The translations under genes were made by a program, and so were the position numbers. From positions 1,302,001 through 1,366,000 of the forward strand of contig NW_027480467.1 in assembly GCF_051401765.1 (NCBI RefSeq): a stretch of 64,000 nucleotides of DNA. The letters are read 5' to 3'. Below, in pieces: positions 1-11,900 of the stretch (the stretch's first letter is position 1; the number at the start of each line of letters is the position of its first letter). The DNA is from Calliopsis andreniformis (taxonomy: Eukaryota; Arthropoda; Insecta; Hymenoptera; Andrenidae). Under the pieces are notes generated by a model. That model was not told where the DNA came from. It made no database searches and saw only the letters and a program-made list of their open reading frames with translations.

Positions 1-1797
1 TACTCAATCTTCAATAATCAATCCTCAATTCTCAATCCTCAATACTCAATCCTCAATCGTCGATCCTCAATCCCCAATCCTCAATCTTCAATCCTCAATC
101 CTCAATCCTCAATCCTCAATCCTCAATCTTCAATCCTCAATCCTCAATCCTCAATCCTCAATCCTCAATACTCAGTCCTCAATCCTCAGTCCTCAAACCC
201 CAAAACTCGATCTTCAATCCTCAATACTCAATCTTCAATCCTCCGTCCTCAATCCTCAATCCTCAATCCTCAATCCTCAATCCTCAATCGTCAGGCTTCA
301 ATCCTCAATACTCAATCTTCAATCCTCAATCCTCAATCCTCAATCCTCAATCCTCAATCGTCAGGCTTCAATCCTCAATACTCAATCTTCAATCCTCAAT
401 CCTCAATCCTCAATCCTCAATCCTCATCCTTCAATCCTCAATACCCAATCCTCAATCTTCAATCCTCAATCCTCAATCCTCAATTCTCAATGCTCAATCC
501 TCAGTCCTCAGTTCTCAAACCTCAATCCTCAACCATCATCCCTCATCCTCAATCCTGAATACTCAATTCTCAATCCTCAATCCTCAATCTTCAATCCTCA
601 ATACTCAATCTTCAATAATCAATCCTCAATTCTCAATCCTCAATACACAATCCTCAATCGTCGATCCTCAATCCCCAATCCTCAATCTTCAATCCTCAAT
701 CCTCAATCCTCAATCCTCAATCCTCAATCTTCAATCCTCAATACTCAATCTTCAATCCTCAATCCTGAATCCTCAATCCTCAATCCTCAATCCTCAATCC
801 TCAACCATCAATCATCAATACTCAGTCTTCAATCCTCAATCCTCAATCCTCAATCCTCAATCCTCATTCTTCAATCCTCAATACGCAATCCTCAATCTTC
901 AATCCTCAATCCTCAATACTCAATTCTCACTCCTTAGTCCTCAATCCTCAGACCTTAGACATCAAAACTCAACCCTCAGTCCTCGTCCTCAATCCACAAC
1001 AATCAATCCTCAATCCTCAATCTTCAATCATCAATATTCAATCTTCAGTCCTCAATCCTCAATCCTCAATCCTCAATCCTCAATCCTCAATGTTCAATCC
1101 GCAATACCCAATCCTCAATCTTCAATCCACAATCCTCAACCCTCAATCCTCAATCCTCAATACTCAATCCTCAATCCTCAGTCCTCAATCCTCAAAACTC
1201 AATCTTCAATCCTCAATACTCAATCTTCAATCCTCCGTCCTCAATCCGCAATCCTCAATCCTCAATCCTCTATCGTCAGGCTCCAATCCTCAGTCCTCAA
1301 ACCTCAATTCTGAATCCTCAATACTCAATCTTCAATCCTCAACCTTCAGTCCTCAATACTCAACTGTCAGTCCTCAATCCTCAATACTCAATCCTCAATC
1401 CTCAATCTTCATTCCTCAATACCTAATCTTCAATCCTCAATCCTCAATCCTCAATCCTCAATCCTCAATGCTCAATCCTCAATCCTCAATCCACAACCCT
1501 CAATCTTCCATCCTCAATACTCAATCTGCAATCCTCGATCCTCAATCCTCAACCCTCAATCCTCATTCTTCAATCCTCAATACCCAATCCTCAATCTTCA
1601 ATCCTCAGTCCACAATCCTCAGCCCTCAATCCTCAGTCTTCGATCCTCAACACCCAATCCTCAATCTTCAATCCTCAATCCTCAATCCTCAGACCTCAAT
1701 CTTCAATCTTCAATCCTCAATACTCAACCTTCTATCCTCAATCCTCAATCCTCAATCCTCAATCCTCATTCTTCAATCCGCAACACCCAATACTCAA
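1..1797 (+). repeat. Domain I higher-order unit, copy 1 of a tandem pair (about 1.9 kb)
   Basis: Rare variants here recur downstream at a near-constant distance. The CGTCGATCC unit at 58 recurs at 2008, CCTCAAACCCC at 191 recurs at 2141, and the TGTTCAATCCGC marker at 1090 recurs at 2978. The spacing is 1,950 at first, then 1,880-1,888. The change comes from a 70-base tandem duplication (ten heptamers) in this copy: TCAGGCTTC occurs at 291 and again at 361. A further 7-base difference lies near 790. The first part may belong to a longer unit cut by the window edge. Confidence 0.8.
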
Positions 1798-4400
1798 TCT
1801 TCAATCCTCAATCCTCAATCCTCAATTCTCAATCCTCAATACTCAATCATCAATCCTCAGACCTCAAACATCAATACTCAACCCTCAGTCCTCGTCCTCA
1901 ATCCACAGCCCTCAATACTCGATCCTCAATCTTCAATCATCAATATTCAATCTTCACTCCTCAATCCTCAATCCTCAATACTCAATCCTCAATCCTCAAT
2001 CCTCAATCGTCGATCCTCAATCCCCAATCCTCAATCTTCAATCCTCAATCCTCAATCCTCAATCCTCAATCCTCAATCTTCAATCCTCAATCCTCAATCC
2101 TCAATCCTCAATCCTCAATACTCAGTCCTCAATCCTCAGTCCTCAAACCCCAAAACTCGATCTTCAATCCTCAATACTCAATCTTCAATCCTCCGTCCTC
2201 AATCCTCAATCCTCAATCCTCAATCCTCAATCCTCAATCGTCAGGCTTCAATCCTCAATACTCAATCTTCAATCCTCAATCCTCAATCCTCAATCCTCAA
2301 TCCTCATCCTTCAATCCTCAATACCCAATCCTCAATCTTCAATCCTCAATCCTCAATCCTCACTTTCTCAATGCTCAATCCTCAGTCCTCAGTTCTCAAA
2401 CCTCAATCCTCAACCATCATCCCTCATCCTCAATCCTGAATACTCAATTCTCAATCCTCAATCCTCAATCTTCAATCCTCAACACTCAATCTTCAATAAT
2501 CAATCCTCAATTCTCAATCCTCAATACTCAATCCTCAATCGTCGATCCTCAATCCCCAATCCTCAATCTTCAATCCTCAATCCTCAATCCTCAATCCTCA
2601 ATCCTCAATCTTCAATCCTCAATACTCAATCTTCAATCCTCAATCCTGAATCCTCAATCCTCAATCCTCAATCCTCAATCCTCAATCCTCAACCATCAAT
2701 CATCAATACTCAGTCTTCAATCCTCAATCCTCAATCCTCAATCCTCAATCCTCATTCTTCAATCCTCAATACGCAATCCTCAATCTTCAATCCTCAATCC
2801 TCAATACTCAATTCTCACTCCTTAGTCCTCAATCCTCAGACCTTAGACATCAATACTCAACCCTCAGTCCTCGTCCTCAATCCACAACAATCAATCCTCA
2901 ATCCTCAATCTTCAATCATCAATATTCAATCTTCAGTCCTCAATCCTCAATCCTCAATCCTCAATCCTCAATCCTCAATGTTCAATCCGCAATACCCAAT
3001 CCTCAATCTTCAATCCACAATCCTCAACCCTCAATCCTCAATCCTCAATACTCAATCCTCAATCCTCAGTCCTCAATCCTCAAAACTCAATCTTCAATCC
3101 TCAATACTCAATCTTCAATCCTCCGTCCTCAATCCGCAATCCTCAATCCTCAATCCTCAATCGTCAGGCTCCAATCCTCAGTCCTCAAACCTCAATTCTG
3201 AATCCTCAATACTCAATCTTCAATCCTCAACCTTCAGTCCTCAATACTCAACTGTCAGTCCTCAATCCTCAATACTCAATCCTCAATCCTCAATCTTCAA
3301 TCCTCAATACCTAATCTTCAATCCTCAATCCTCAATCCTCAATCCTCAATCCTCAATGCTCAATCCTCAATCCTCAATCCACAACCCTCAATCTTCCATC
3401 CTCAATACTCAATCTGCAATCCTCGATCCTCAATCCTCAACCCTCAATCCTCATTCTTCAATCCTCAATACCCAATCCTCAATCTTCAATCCTCAGTCCA
3501 CAATCCTCAGCCCTCAATCCTCAGTCTTCGATCCTCAACACCCAATCCTCAATCTTCAATCTTCAATCCTCAATCCTCAGACCTCAATCTTCAATCTTCA
3601 ATCCTCAATACTCAACCTTCTATCCTCAATCCTCAATCCTCAATCCTCAATCCTCATTCTTCAATCCGCAACACCCAATACTCAACCTTCTATCCTCAAT
3701 CCTCAATCCTCAATTCTCAACCCTTAATCCTCAATCCTCAGACCATAAACATCAATACTCAACCCTCAGTCCTCGTCCTCAGTCCACATCAAGCAATCCT
3801 CAATCCTCAATCTTCAATCATCAACATTCGATCTTCAGTCCTCAACCCTCAATCCTCAATCCTCAATCCTCAATCCTCAATGTTCAATCCGCAATACCGA
3901 ATCCTCAATCTTCAATCCTCAATCCTCAATCCTCAATCCTCAATCCTCAATACTCAGTCCTCAATCCTCAGTCCTCAAACCCCAAAACTCGATCTTCAAT
4001 CCTCAATACTCAAACTTCAATCCTCCGTCCTCAATCCTCAATCCTCAATCCTCAATCCTCAATCCTCAATCGTCAGGCTTCAATCCTCAATACTCAATCT
4101 TCAATCCTCAATCCTCAATCCTCAATCCTCAATCCTCATCCTTCAATCCTCAATACCCAATCCTCAATCTTCAATCCTCAATCCTCAATCCTCAATTCTC
4201 AATGCTCAATCCTCAGTCCTCAGTTCTCAAACCTCAATCCTCAACCATCATCCCTCATCCTCAATCCTGAATACTCAATTCTCAATCCTCAATCCTCAAT
4301 CTTCAATCCTCAATACTCAATCTTCAATAATCAATCCTCAATTCTCAATCCTCAATACTCAATCCTCAATCGTCGATCCTCAATCCCCAATCCTCAATCT
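331..4400 (+). repeat. 4.07-kb segmental duplication, copy 1 (partner 8,905-12,973)
   Basis: The order and spacing of rare variants match the region 8,574 bases downstream: TCAGGC at 361 and 8,935, the TGTTCAATCCGC marker at 1090 and 9664. After about 2,362 the offset becomes 8,573, because this copy has a one-base insertion, and it stays 8,573 at 3880 and 12,453. Beyond the indel I noticed only one substitution, AATTCTC near 4,339 against AGTTCTC near 12,912. Near identity over 4 kb of fast-changing repeat implies a recent duplication. The ends are uncertain by one to several heptamers. Confidence 0.85.
1951..3685 (+). repeat. Domain I higher-order unit, copy 2 of the tandem pair
   Basis: This is the partner of the preceding copy. 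Differences I could see are a one-base insertion near 2,362 (CACTTTCTC here where other copies have CAATTCTC), CTTCAATCC at about 3,288 where copy 1 has CTTCATTCC, TCAATCGTC at about 3,158 where copy 1 has TCTATCGTC, and one extra heptamer near 3,560. The single-base insertion shifts the reading frame but does not close it, because the repeat is open in every + frame. Confidence 0.8.
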
Positions 4401-6900
4401 TCAATCTTCAATCCTCAATCCTCAATTCTCAATCGTCAATCCTCAGTCCTCAGTCCTCAAACTTCAATCGTCAAACCTCAGCCCTCATCCTCAATCCTCA
4501 ATCCTCAATCTTCAATCCTCAATCCTCAATCCTCATGCCTCAACCCTCAATCCTCAATCCTCTGTCATCAAACCTCAATCCTGAATCCTCAATCCTGAAT
4601 CCTCAATCTTCAGACCTCAGACCTGAACAATCAGATGTCAGTCCTCAATCGTCAATAGAATATTATCAATTCACAGTTTTCAATACTCAATACTCAATCT
4701 GCAATCTTCAAATTTCTATCCACAAACATAAATTCTCATCACTCGAATCTCAACACTCACTCCCCAATCCTCAATCTTCAATCCTGAATCGTCATTCCTC
4801 AATCCTCAATCCTCAATCTTCAATCATCTATACGAAATCCTCAATCCTCAATCCTCAATCCTCAATACTCAATCCTCAATTTTCAATCCTCAATACTCAA
4901 TCTTCAATCCTCAATCCTCAATCCTCAATCCTCAATCCTCAATCCTCACTCTACAATCCTCAATACCCAATCCTCAATCTTCAATTCTCAATCCTCAATC
5001 CTCAATTCTCAATCCTCAATCCTCAGTCCTCAGTCCTCAAACCTCAATCCTCAACCCTCAGCCCTCATCCTCAATCCTCAATCCTCAATCCTGAATCCTC
5101 AATCCTCAATCCTCAGTCCTCAATCCTCAATCCTCGATCTTCAATCCTCAGTCCCCAATCCTCAATCTTCAATCCTCAATCCTCAGTCCTCGATCCTCAG
5201 TCCTCAATCATCAATCCTCAATCCTCAATGTTCAATACGCAATACCCAATCCTCAATCTTCAATCCTCAATACTGAATCCTCAATCCTCAGTCCTCAATC
5301 CTCAATCCTCAGTCCTCAAACCTTAATCCTGAATCCTCAATCCCCAATCTTCAATCCTCAATACTCAGTCTTCAATCCTCAATCCTCAATCCTCAATCCT
5401 CAATCCTCAATCCTGATTCTTCAACCCTCAATACCCAGTCCTCAATCATCAATCCTCAATCCTCAATCCTCAATTCTCAATCCTCAAATCTCAATCCTCA
5501 GACCTCAGACATCAATACTCAACCCTCAGTCTTCGTCCTCAATCCACAACAATCAATCCTCAATCCTCAATCTTCAATCATCAATATTCAATCTTCAGTC
5601 CTCAATCCTCAATCCTCAGTCCTCAATCCTCAATCCTCAATGTTCAATCCGCAATACCCAATCCTCTATCTTCAATCCTCAATCCTCTATCCTCAATCCT
5701 CAATTATCGATCCTCAATCCTCAATCCTCAATCCTCAAAACTCAAACCTGAATCCTCAATCCTGAATCCTCAACCTTCAGAGCTCAGTCCTCAACAATCA
5801 GTTGTCAATTCTCAATTATCAATAGAATATAATCAATACACAGTTTTCAATACTCAATACTCAATCTGCAATCTTCAAATCTCTATCCACAAACATCAAT
5901 TCTCATCATTCAACCCTTAACACTCAGTCCCCAATCCTCAATCTTCAACACTCAATCCTCAATCCTCAATCCTCAATCCTCAATCTTCAATCCTCAATAC
6001 TCAATCTTCAATTCTCCATCCTCAATCCTTAATCCTCAATCCCCAATCCTCAATCGTCTGGCTTCAATCCTCAATACTCAATCTTCAACCCTCAATCCTC
6101 AATCCTCATTCCTCAATCCTCATTCTTCAATCCTCATTCTTCAATCCTCAATACCCAATCCTCAATCTTCAATCTTCAATCCTCAATCCTCAATTCTCAA
6201 ACCTCAACACTCAGTCCCCAATCCTCAATCTTCAATCCTCAATCCTCAATTCTCAATCCTCAATCCTCAATCCTCAATCATCTATACTCAATCCTCAATC
6301 CTCAATCCTCAATCCTCAATACTCAATCCTCAATTTTCAATCCTCAATACTCAATCTTCTATCCTCAATCCTCAATCCTCAATCCTCAATCCTCAATCCT
6401 CATTCTACAATCCTCAATACCCAATCCTCAATCTTCAATCCTCAATCCTCAATCCTCTATTCTCAATCCTCAATCCTCACTACTCAGTCCTCAAACCTCA
6501 ATCCTCAATACTCAATCTTCAATCCTCAATCCTCAATCCTCAATCCTCAATCATCAATCCTCAATCCTCAACCTTCAATCATCAATACTCAGTCTTCAAT
6601 CCTCAATCCTCAATCCTCAATCCTCAATCCTCATTCTTCAATCCTCAATACACAATCCTCAATCTTCAATCCTCAATCCTCAATCCTCAATTCTCAATCC
6701 TTAATCCTCAATCCTCAGACCTTAAACATCAATACTCAACCCTCAGTCCTCGTCCTCAATCCACAACAATCAATCCTCAATCCTCAATCTTCAATCATCA
6801 ATATTCAATCTTCAATGCTCAATCCTCAATCCTCAATACTCAACTATCAATTCTCAATTCTCAGTAATCAATAGAATATCCTGAATTCTCAGGATTCAAT
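4400..6900 (+). repeat. Domain II patch with islands between domain I blocks
   Basis: This stretch differs from its flanks. It carries two long C-type islands, with the GAATAT core at 4658 and 5825, each followed by the less repetitive run that includes CAGTTTTCAATACTC, CTATCCACAAACAT and TTCTCATCACTC. An A-type island starts at 6874. A TGTTCAATCCGC marker of domain I appears at 5640, so the patch is itself a mosaic. Two frames of 234 and 263 residues run through it but have the same heptapeptide composition as everything else. No gene is supported. Confidence 0.75.
4618..4760 (+). repeat. C-type GAATAT island, long form (first of 28 copies)
   Basis: The typical order is AACAATCAGTTGTC, about 15-20 bases of repeat, TAGAATAT or TAGAACAT, TCAATTCACAGTTTTC, AATACTCAATCTGC, then in long forms CTATCCACAAACATC and TTCTCATCACTCAACC. 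Core starts: 4658, 5825, 20577, 23006, 23321, 23874, 28228, 31683, 34412, 35893, 37743, 39284, 40353, 41946, 43487, 45336, 46238, 49414, 50712, 51781, 54007, 55188, 57374, 57920, 59414, 60595, 62712, 63258. The HindIII-linked copies have CACAGATTTC and are cut short after CTGCAATGC. The alignment of GAATATCCT, AATTC and TTCAATACTC with A and B types indicates common descent. Confidence 0.87.
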
Positions 6901-7880
6901 ACTCAACCCTAAACCCTCAACCATCAGCCCTCATCCTCAATCCTCAATCCTCAATCCTCAATCCTCAATTTTCAATCCTCAATACCCATTCCTCAATCTT
7001 CAATCCTCAATTCTCAATCCTCAATACTCAATACTCAATCCTCAATACTCAATGCTCAATCGTCGATACTCAATCCCCAATCCTCAATCTTCAATCCTCA
7101 ATCCTCAATCCTCAATCTTCAATCCTCAATACTCAATCTTCAATCCTCAATCCTCAATCCTCAACCCTCAATCATCAATCCTCAATCCTCAACCTTCAAT
7201 CATCAATACTCAGTCTTCAATCCTCAATCCTCAATCCTCAATCCTCAATCCTCATTCTTCAATCATCAATACACAATCCTCAACCTTCTATCCTCAATCC
7301 TCAATCCTCAATTCTCAACCCTTAATCCTCAATCCTCAGACCATAAACATCAATACTCAACTCTCAGTCCTCGTCCTCAATCCACGTCAATCAATCCTCA
7401 ATCCTCAATCTTCAATCATCAACATTCGATCTTCAGTCCTCAACCCTCAATCCTCAATCCTCAATCCTCAATCCTCAATGTTCAATCCGCAATACCGAAT
7501 CCTCAATCTTCAATCCTCAATCCTCAATCCTCAATCCTCAATCCTCAATACTCAGTCCTCAATCCTCAGTCCTCAAACCCCAAAACTCGATCTTCAATCC
7601 TCAATACTCAATCTTCAATCCTCCGTCCTCAATCCTCAATCCTCAATCCTCAATCCTCAATCCTCAATCGTCAGGCTTCAATCCTCAATACTCAATCTTC
7701 AATCCTCAATCCTCAATCCTCAATCCTCAATCCTCATCCTTCAATCCTCAATACCCAATCCTCAATCTTCAATCCTCAATCCTCAATCCTCAATTCTCAA
7801 TGCTCAATCCTCAGTCCTCAGTTCTCAAACCTCAATCCTCAACCATCATCCCTCATCCTCAATCCTGAATACTCAATTCT
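6780..7880 (+). repeat. 1.1-kb duplication, copy 1 (partner 16,400-17,500)
   Basis: Three landmarks share an offset of exactly 9,620: the GAATATCCTGAATTC island at 6874 and 16,494, the TGCTCAATCG unit at 7052 and 16,672, and TGTTCAATCCGC at 7478 and 17,098. Visible substitutions include CAGTAATC against CAATTATC beside the island, CGTCGATAC against CGTCGGTAC, and one CTTCAAT against CTTGAAT. The pair is more diverged than the 4-kb duplication, which suggests it is older. The block straddles the domain II to domain I transition, so it records that junction twice. Confidence 0.8.
6874..6905 (+). repeat. A-type GAATAT island with short hairpin (first of 20 copies)
   Basis: The core reads GAATATCCTGAATTCTCAGG and follows CAATA, giving an in-register TAG. 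The inverted repeat ATCCTGA, loop ATTC, TCAGGAT is perfect over seven base pairs and includes an EcoRI site, whereas the canonical heptamer has no self-complementarity. Core starts: 6874, 15747, 16494, 19621, 21667, 26024, 30678, 32618, 33413, 36514, 38364, 40591, 42567, 43927, 45099, 47069, 49785, 53080, 55713, 61120. The arm or loop is altered at 21667 (CCTCAATTC) and at 49785 and 53080 (CCTGCATTC). Copies inside segmental duplications are not independent. Confidence 0.88.
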
Positions 7881-8646
7881 CAATCCTCAATCCTCAATCT
7901 TCAATCCTCAATACTCAATCTTCAATAATCAATCCTCAATTCTCAATCCTCAATACTCAATCCTCAATCGTCGATCCTCAATCCCCAATCCTCAATCTTC
8001 AATCCTCAATCCTCAATCCTCAATCCTCAATCCTCAATCTTCAATCCTCAATCCTCAATCCTCAATCCTCAATCCTCAATACTCAGTCCTCAATCCTCAG
8101 TCCTCAAACCCCAAAACTCGATCTTCAATCCTCAATACTCAATCTTCAATCCTCCGTCCTCAATCCTCAATCCTCAATCCTCAATCCTCAATCCTCAATC
8201 GTCAGGCTTCAATCCTCAATACTCAATCTTCAATCCTCAATCCTCAATCCTCAATCCTCAATCCTCATCCTTCAATCCTCAATACCCAATCCTCAATCTT
8301 CAATCCTCAATCCTCAATCCTCAATTCTCAATGCTCAATCCTCAGTCCTCAGTTCTCAAACCTCAATCCTCAACCATCATCCCTCATCCTCAATCCTGAA
8401 TACTCAATTCTCAATCCTCAATCCTCAATCTTCAATCCTCAACACTCAATCTTCAATAATCAATCCTCAATTCTCAATCCTCAATACTCAATCCTCAATC
8501 GTCGATCCTCAATCCCCAATCCTCAATCTTCAATCCTCAATCCTCAATCCTCAATCCTCAATCCTCAATCTTCAATCCTCAATACTCAATCTTCAATCCT
8601 CAATCCTGAATCCTCAATCCTCAATCCTCAATCCTCAATCCTCAAT
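7264..8646 (+). repeat. 1.38-kb block with two 531-base tandem units, copy 1
   Basis: The landmark CCTCAAACCCC occurs at 7571 and 8102, 531 bases apart, and the intervening order of variants repeats. The same pair occurs at 13,635 and 14,166, again 531 apart, so the doublet was copied as a whole with an offset of 6,064. The length is 75 heptamers plus six bases, because each unit holds one six-base element in the context CATCATCCCTCATCCTC. The start coincides with TCATCAATACACAATCC. Confidence 0.85.
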
Positions 8647-8904
8647 CCTCAACCATCAATCATCAATACTCAGTCTTCAATCCTCAATCCTCAATCCTCA
8701 ATCCTCAATCCTCATTCTTCAATCCTCAATACGCAATCCTCAATCTTCAATCCTCAATCCTCAATACTCAATTCTCACTCCTTAGTCCTCAATCCTCAGA
8801 CCTTAGACATCAATACTCAACCCTCAGTCCTCGTCCTCAATCCACAACAATCAATCCTCAATCCTCAATCTTCAATCATCAATATTCAATCTTCAGTCCT
8901 CAAT

Positions 8905-11900
8905 CCTCAATCCTCAATCCTCAATCCTCAATCGTCAGGCTTCAATCCTCAATACTCAATCTTCAATCCTCAATCCTCAATCCTCAATCCTCAATCCTCA
9001 TCCTTCAATCCTCAATACCCAATCCTCAATCTTCAATCCTCAATCCTCAATCCTCAATTCTCAATGCTCAATCCTCAGTCCTCAGTTCTCAAACCTCAAT
9101 CCTCAACCATCATCCCTCATCCTCAATCCTGAATACTCAATTCTCAATCCTCAATCCTCAATCTTCAATCCTCAATACTCAATCTTCAATAATCAATCCT
9201 CAATTCTCAATCCTCAATACACAATCCTCAATCGTCGATCCTCAATCCCCAATCCTCAATCTTCAATCCTCAATCCTCAATCCTCAATCCTCAATCCTCA
9301 ATCTTCAATCCTCAATACTCAATCTTCAATCCTCAATCCTGAATCCTCAATCCTCAATCCTCAATCCTCAATCCTCAACCATCAATCATCAATACTCAGT
9401 CTTCAATCCTCAATCCTCAATCCTCAATCCTCAATCCTCATTCTTCAATCCTCAATACGCAATCCTCAATCTTCAATCCTCAATCCTCAATACTCAATTC
9501 TCACTCCTTAGTCCTCAATCCTCAGACCTTAGACATCAAAACTCAACCCTCAGTCCTCGTCCTCAATCCACAACAATCAATCCTCAATCCTCAATCTTCA
9601 ATCATCAATATTCAATCTTCAGTCCTCAATCCTCAATCCTCAATCCTCAATCCTCAATCCTCAATGTTCAATCCGCAATACCCAATCCTCAATCTTCAAT
9701 CCACAATCCTCAACCCTCAATCCTCAATCCTCAATACTCAATCCTCAATCCTCAGTCCTCAATCCTCAAAACTCAATCTTCAATCCTCAATACTCAATCT
9801 TCAATCCTCCGTCCTCAATCCGCAATCCTCAATCCTCAATCCTCTATCGTCAGGCTCCAATCCTCAGTCCTCAAACCTCAATTCTGAATCCTCAATACTC
9901 AATCTTCAATCCTCAACCTTCAGTCCTCAATACTCAACTGTCAGTCCTCAATCCTCAATACTCAATCCTCAATCCTCAATCTTCATTCCTCAATACCTAA
10001 TCTTCAATCCTCAATCCTCAATCCTCAATCCTCAATCCTCAATGCTCAATCCTCAATCCTCAATCCACAACCCTCAATCTTCCATCCTCAATACTCAATC
10101 TGCAATCCTCGATCCTCAATCCTCAACCCTCAATCCTCATTCTTCAATCCTCAATACCCAATCCTCAATCTTCAATCCTCAGTCCACAATCCTCAGCCCT
10201 CAATCCTCAGTCTTCGATCCTCAACACCCAATCCTCAATCTTCAATCCTCAATCCTCAATCCTCAGACCTCAATCTTCAATCTTCAATCCTCAATACTCA
10301 ACCTTCTATCCTCAATCCTCAATCCTCAATCCTCAATCCTCATTCTTCAATCCGCAACACCCAATACTCAATCTTCAATCCTCAATCCTCAATCCTCAAT
10401 TCTCAATCCTCAATACTCAATCATCAATCCTCAGACCTCAAACATCAATACTCAACCCTCAGTCCTCGTCCTCAATCCACAGCCCTCAATACTCGATCCT
10501 CAATCTTCAATCATCAATATTCAATCTTCACTCCTCAATCCTCAATCCTCAATACTCAATCCTCAATCCTCAATCCTCAATCGTCGATCCTCAATCCCCA
10601 ATCCTCAATCTTCAATCCTCAATCCTCAATCCTCAATCCTCAATCCTCAATCTTCAATCCTCAATCCTCAATCCTCAATCCTCAATCCTCAATACTCAGT
10701 CCTCAATCCTCAGTCCTCAAACCCCAAAACTCGATCTTCAATCCTCAATACTCAATCTTCAATCCTCCGTCCTCAATCCTCAATCCTCAATCCTCAATCC
10801 TCAATCCTCAATCGTCAGGCTTCAATCCTCAATACTCAATCTTCAATCCTCAATCCTCAATCCTCAATCCTCAATCCTCATCCTTCAATCCTCAATACCC
10901 AATCCTCAATCTTCAATCCTCAATCCTCAATCCTCAATTCTCAATGCTCAATCCTCAGTCCTCAGTTCTCAAACCTCAATCCTCAACCATCATCCCTCAT
11001 CCTCAATCCTGAATACTCAATTCTCAATCCTCAATCCTCAATCTTCAATCCTCAACACTCAATCTTCAATAATCAATCCTCAATTCTCAATCCTCAATAC
11101 TCAATCCTCAATCGTCGATCCTCAATCCCCAATCCTCAATCTTCAATCCTCAATCCTCAATCCTCAATCCTCAATCCTCAATCTTCAATCCTCAATACTC
11201 AATCTTCAATCCTCAATCCTGAATCCTCAATCCTCAATCCTCAATCCTCAATCCTCAATCCTCAACCATCAATCATCAATACTCAGTCTTCAATCCTCAA
11301 TCCTCAATCCTCAATCCTCAATCCTCATTCTTCAATCCTCAATACGCAATCCTCAATCTTCAATCCTCAATCCTCAATACTCAATTCTCACTCCTTAGTC
11401 CTCAATCCTCAGACCTTAGACATCAATACTCAACCCTCAGTCCTCGTCCTCAATCCACAACAATCAATCCTCAATCCTCAATCTTCAATCATCAATATTC
11501 AATCTTCAGTCCTCAATCCTCAATCCTCAATCCTCAATCCTCAATCCTCAATGTTCAATCCGCAATACCCAATCCTCAATCTTCAATCCACAATCCTCAA
11601 CCCTCAATCCTCAATCCTCAATACTCAATCCTCAATCCTCAGTCCTCAATCCTCAAAACTCAATCTTCAATCCTCAATACTCAATCTTCAATCCTCCGTC
11701 CTCAATCCGCAATCCTCAATCCTCAATCCTCAATCGTCAGGCTCCAATCCTCAGTCCTCAAACCTCAATTCTGAATCCTCAATACTCAATCTTCAATCCT
11801 CAACCTTCAGTCCTCAATACTCAACTGTCAGTCCTCAATCCTCAATACTCAATCCTCAATCCTCAATCTTCAATCCTCAATACCTAATCTTCAATCCTCA

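Noticed and set aside
4658..4760. C-type islands as insertion-sequence remnants
   Set aside because: I see no terminal inverted repeats, target-site duplications or transposase-like frame. The tails still show the heptamer rhythm, so divergence from the repeat is the simpler explanation.
6880..6900. Hairpin ATCCTGA-ATTC-TCAGGAT as a transcription terminator
   Set aside because: The stem is short, no T-run follows, and there is no gene upstream for it to terminate.
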